Shown here: piece by piece, positions 12,048-12,111 of the stretch | Position numbering within the stretch: the first letter of the stretch is position 1 | How the letters are laid out: every line of letters starts with the position of its first letter | From: Oscillibacter sp. UBA6647 | Lineage (GTDB): Bacteria > Bacillota > Clostridia > Oscillospirales > Oscillospiraceae | Assembly (NCBI GenBank): GCA_002455655.1 | Contig: DKLF01000059.1 | Location: 1 to 12,111, forward strand | DNA: 12,111 bases | Direction: 5' to 3' | Translations under genes and position numbers: made by a program | The notes under the pieces: model-generated | Databases searched by the model: none | The model's input: the letters and a program-made list of their open reading frames with translations, nothing else | Told to the model about the DNA's origin: nothing

Positions 12048-12111
12048 ATGTACCATGCTGCCGCAGTGTCCGGCGCACGGAAAAAAAGAACACCCCCGCC
12101 GCGAATTCCGC
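12048..12111 (+). CDS. Possible start of a divergent gene, cut by the window end
   Basis: ATG 12048 has GGAGG 6 bp upstream (12037-12041), and the frame stays open to the end of the window, giving MYHAAAVSGARKKRTPPPRI and one further residue. No family can be named from 21 residues. The composition (Arg/Lys/Pro-rich) is not strongly protein-like, so this may be chance. Confidence 0.2.
   Translation, partial: MYHAAAVSGARKKRTPPPRIP

Noticed and set aside
11863..12093. 76-codon - strand frame upstream of the ABC operon
   Set aside because: It runs across the promoter and an A/T-rich non-coding stretch and has no family-like sequence.

Overview
The window looks like a piece of a Gram-positive, moderately GC-rich anaerobe of the Clostridia, probably a gut Oscillospiraceae/Flavonifractor-type organism. 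This is inferred from the strong GGAGG-type ribosome sites, a SigD-like promoter before a chemotaxis gene, a two-OB-fold SSB paralogue, an Mbeg1-like lipase and a BMP-type nucleoside ABC transporter. The taxon is not proven by anything in the sequence.

Positions 1 to about 4073 are the right-hand part of an integrated filamentous-phage-like element (inovirus); its left end and any replication initiator lie outside the window. On the + strand, four tightly packed small membrane-protein genes (the first cut by the window edge) lead into a GTG-start Zot/pI-type assembly ATPase (848-1750). Facing them on the - strand are an IS30-family DD(33)E transposase (1855-2859) and three small genes: a probable ribbon-helix-helix plus coiled-coil protein, and two translationally coupled unknowns. 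Three 52-53 bp units, each beginning GTAACAC and ending GTGTTAC, sit at 1807-1858, 2938-2990 and 4021-4073. They separate the structural module, the transposase module and the small-gene module, and the last lies at the probable right edge of the element. A non-coding block at 3803-3964 folds into several nested hairpins, including a 29-nt inverted repeat, and is the best candidate for the phage replication origin or packaging signal.

From about 4074 the sequence reads as ordinary host chromosome: a bidirectional terminator, a methyl-accepting chemotaxis protein with almost no extracellular domain (4311-5579), a divergent pair of an SSB-like protein (-) and an alpha/beta-hydrolase (+), and a shared bidirectional terminator near 7980.

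The last part is a three-gene - strand operon with 4-bp ATGA overlaps. It encodes a double-NBD ABC ATPase and two membrane permeases of the NupO/NupP/NupQ (BMP-family nucleoside) type. A near-consensus promoter (TTTACA-N17-TATACT) lies immediately upstream of the ATPase gene, so the substrate-binding lipoprotein that feeds this transporter is not co-transcribed from upstream and must be encoded elsewhere. No tRNA, rRNA, CRISPR array or recognisable riboswitch was seen.

The most interesting object is the inovirus: a filamentous phage of a Gram-positive host that appears to carry an IS30 transposase as its mobility enzyme, with paired terminal repeats between its gene modules.
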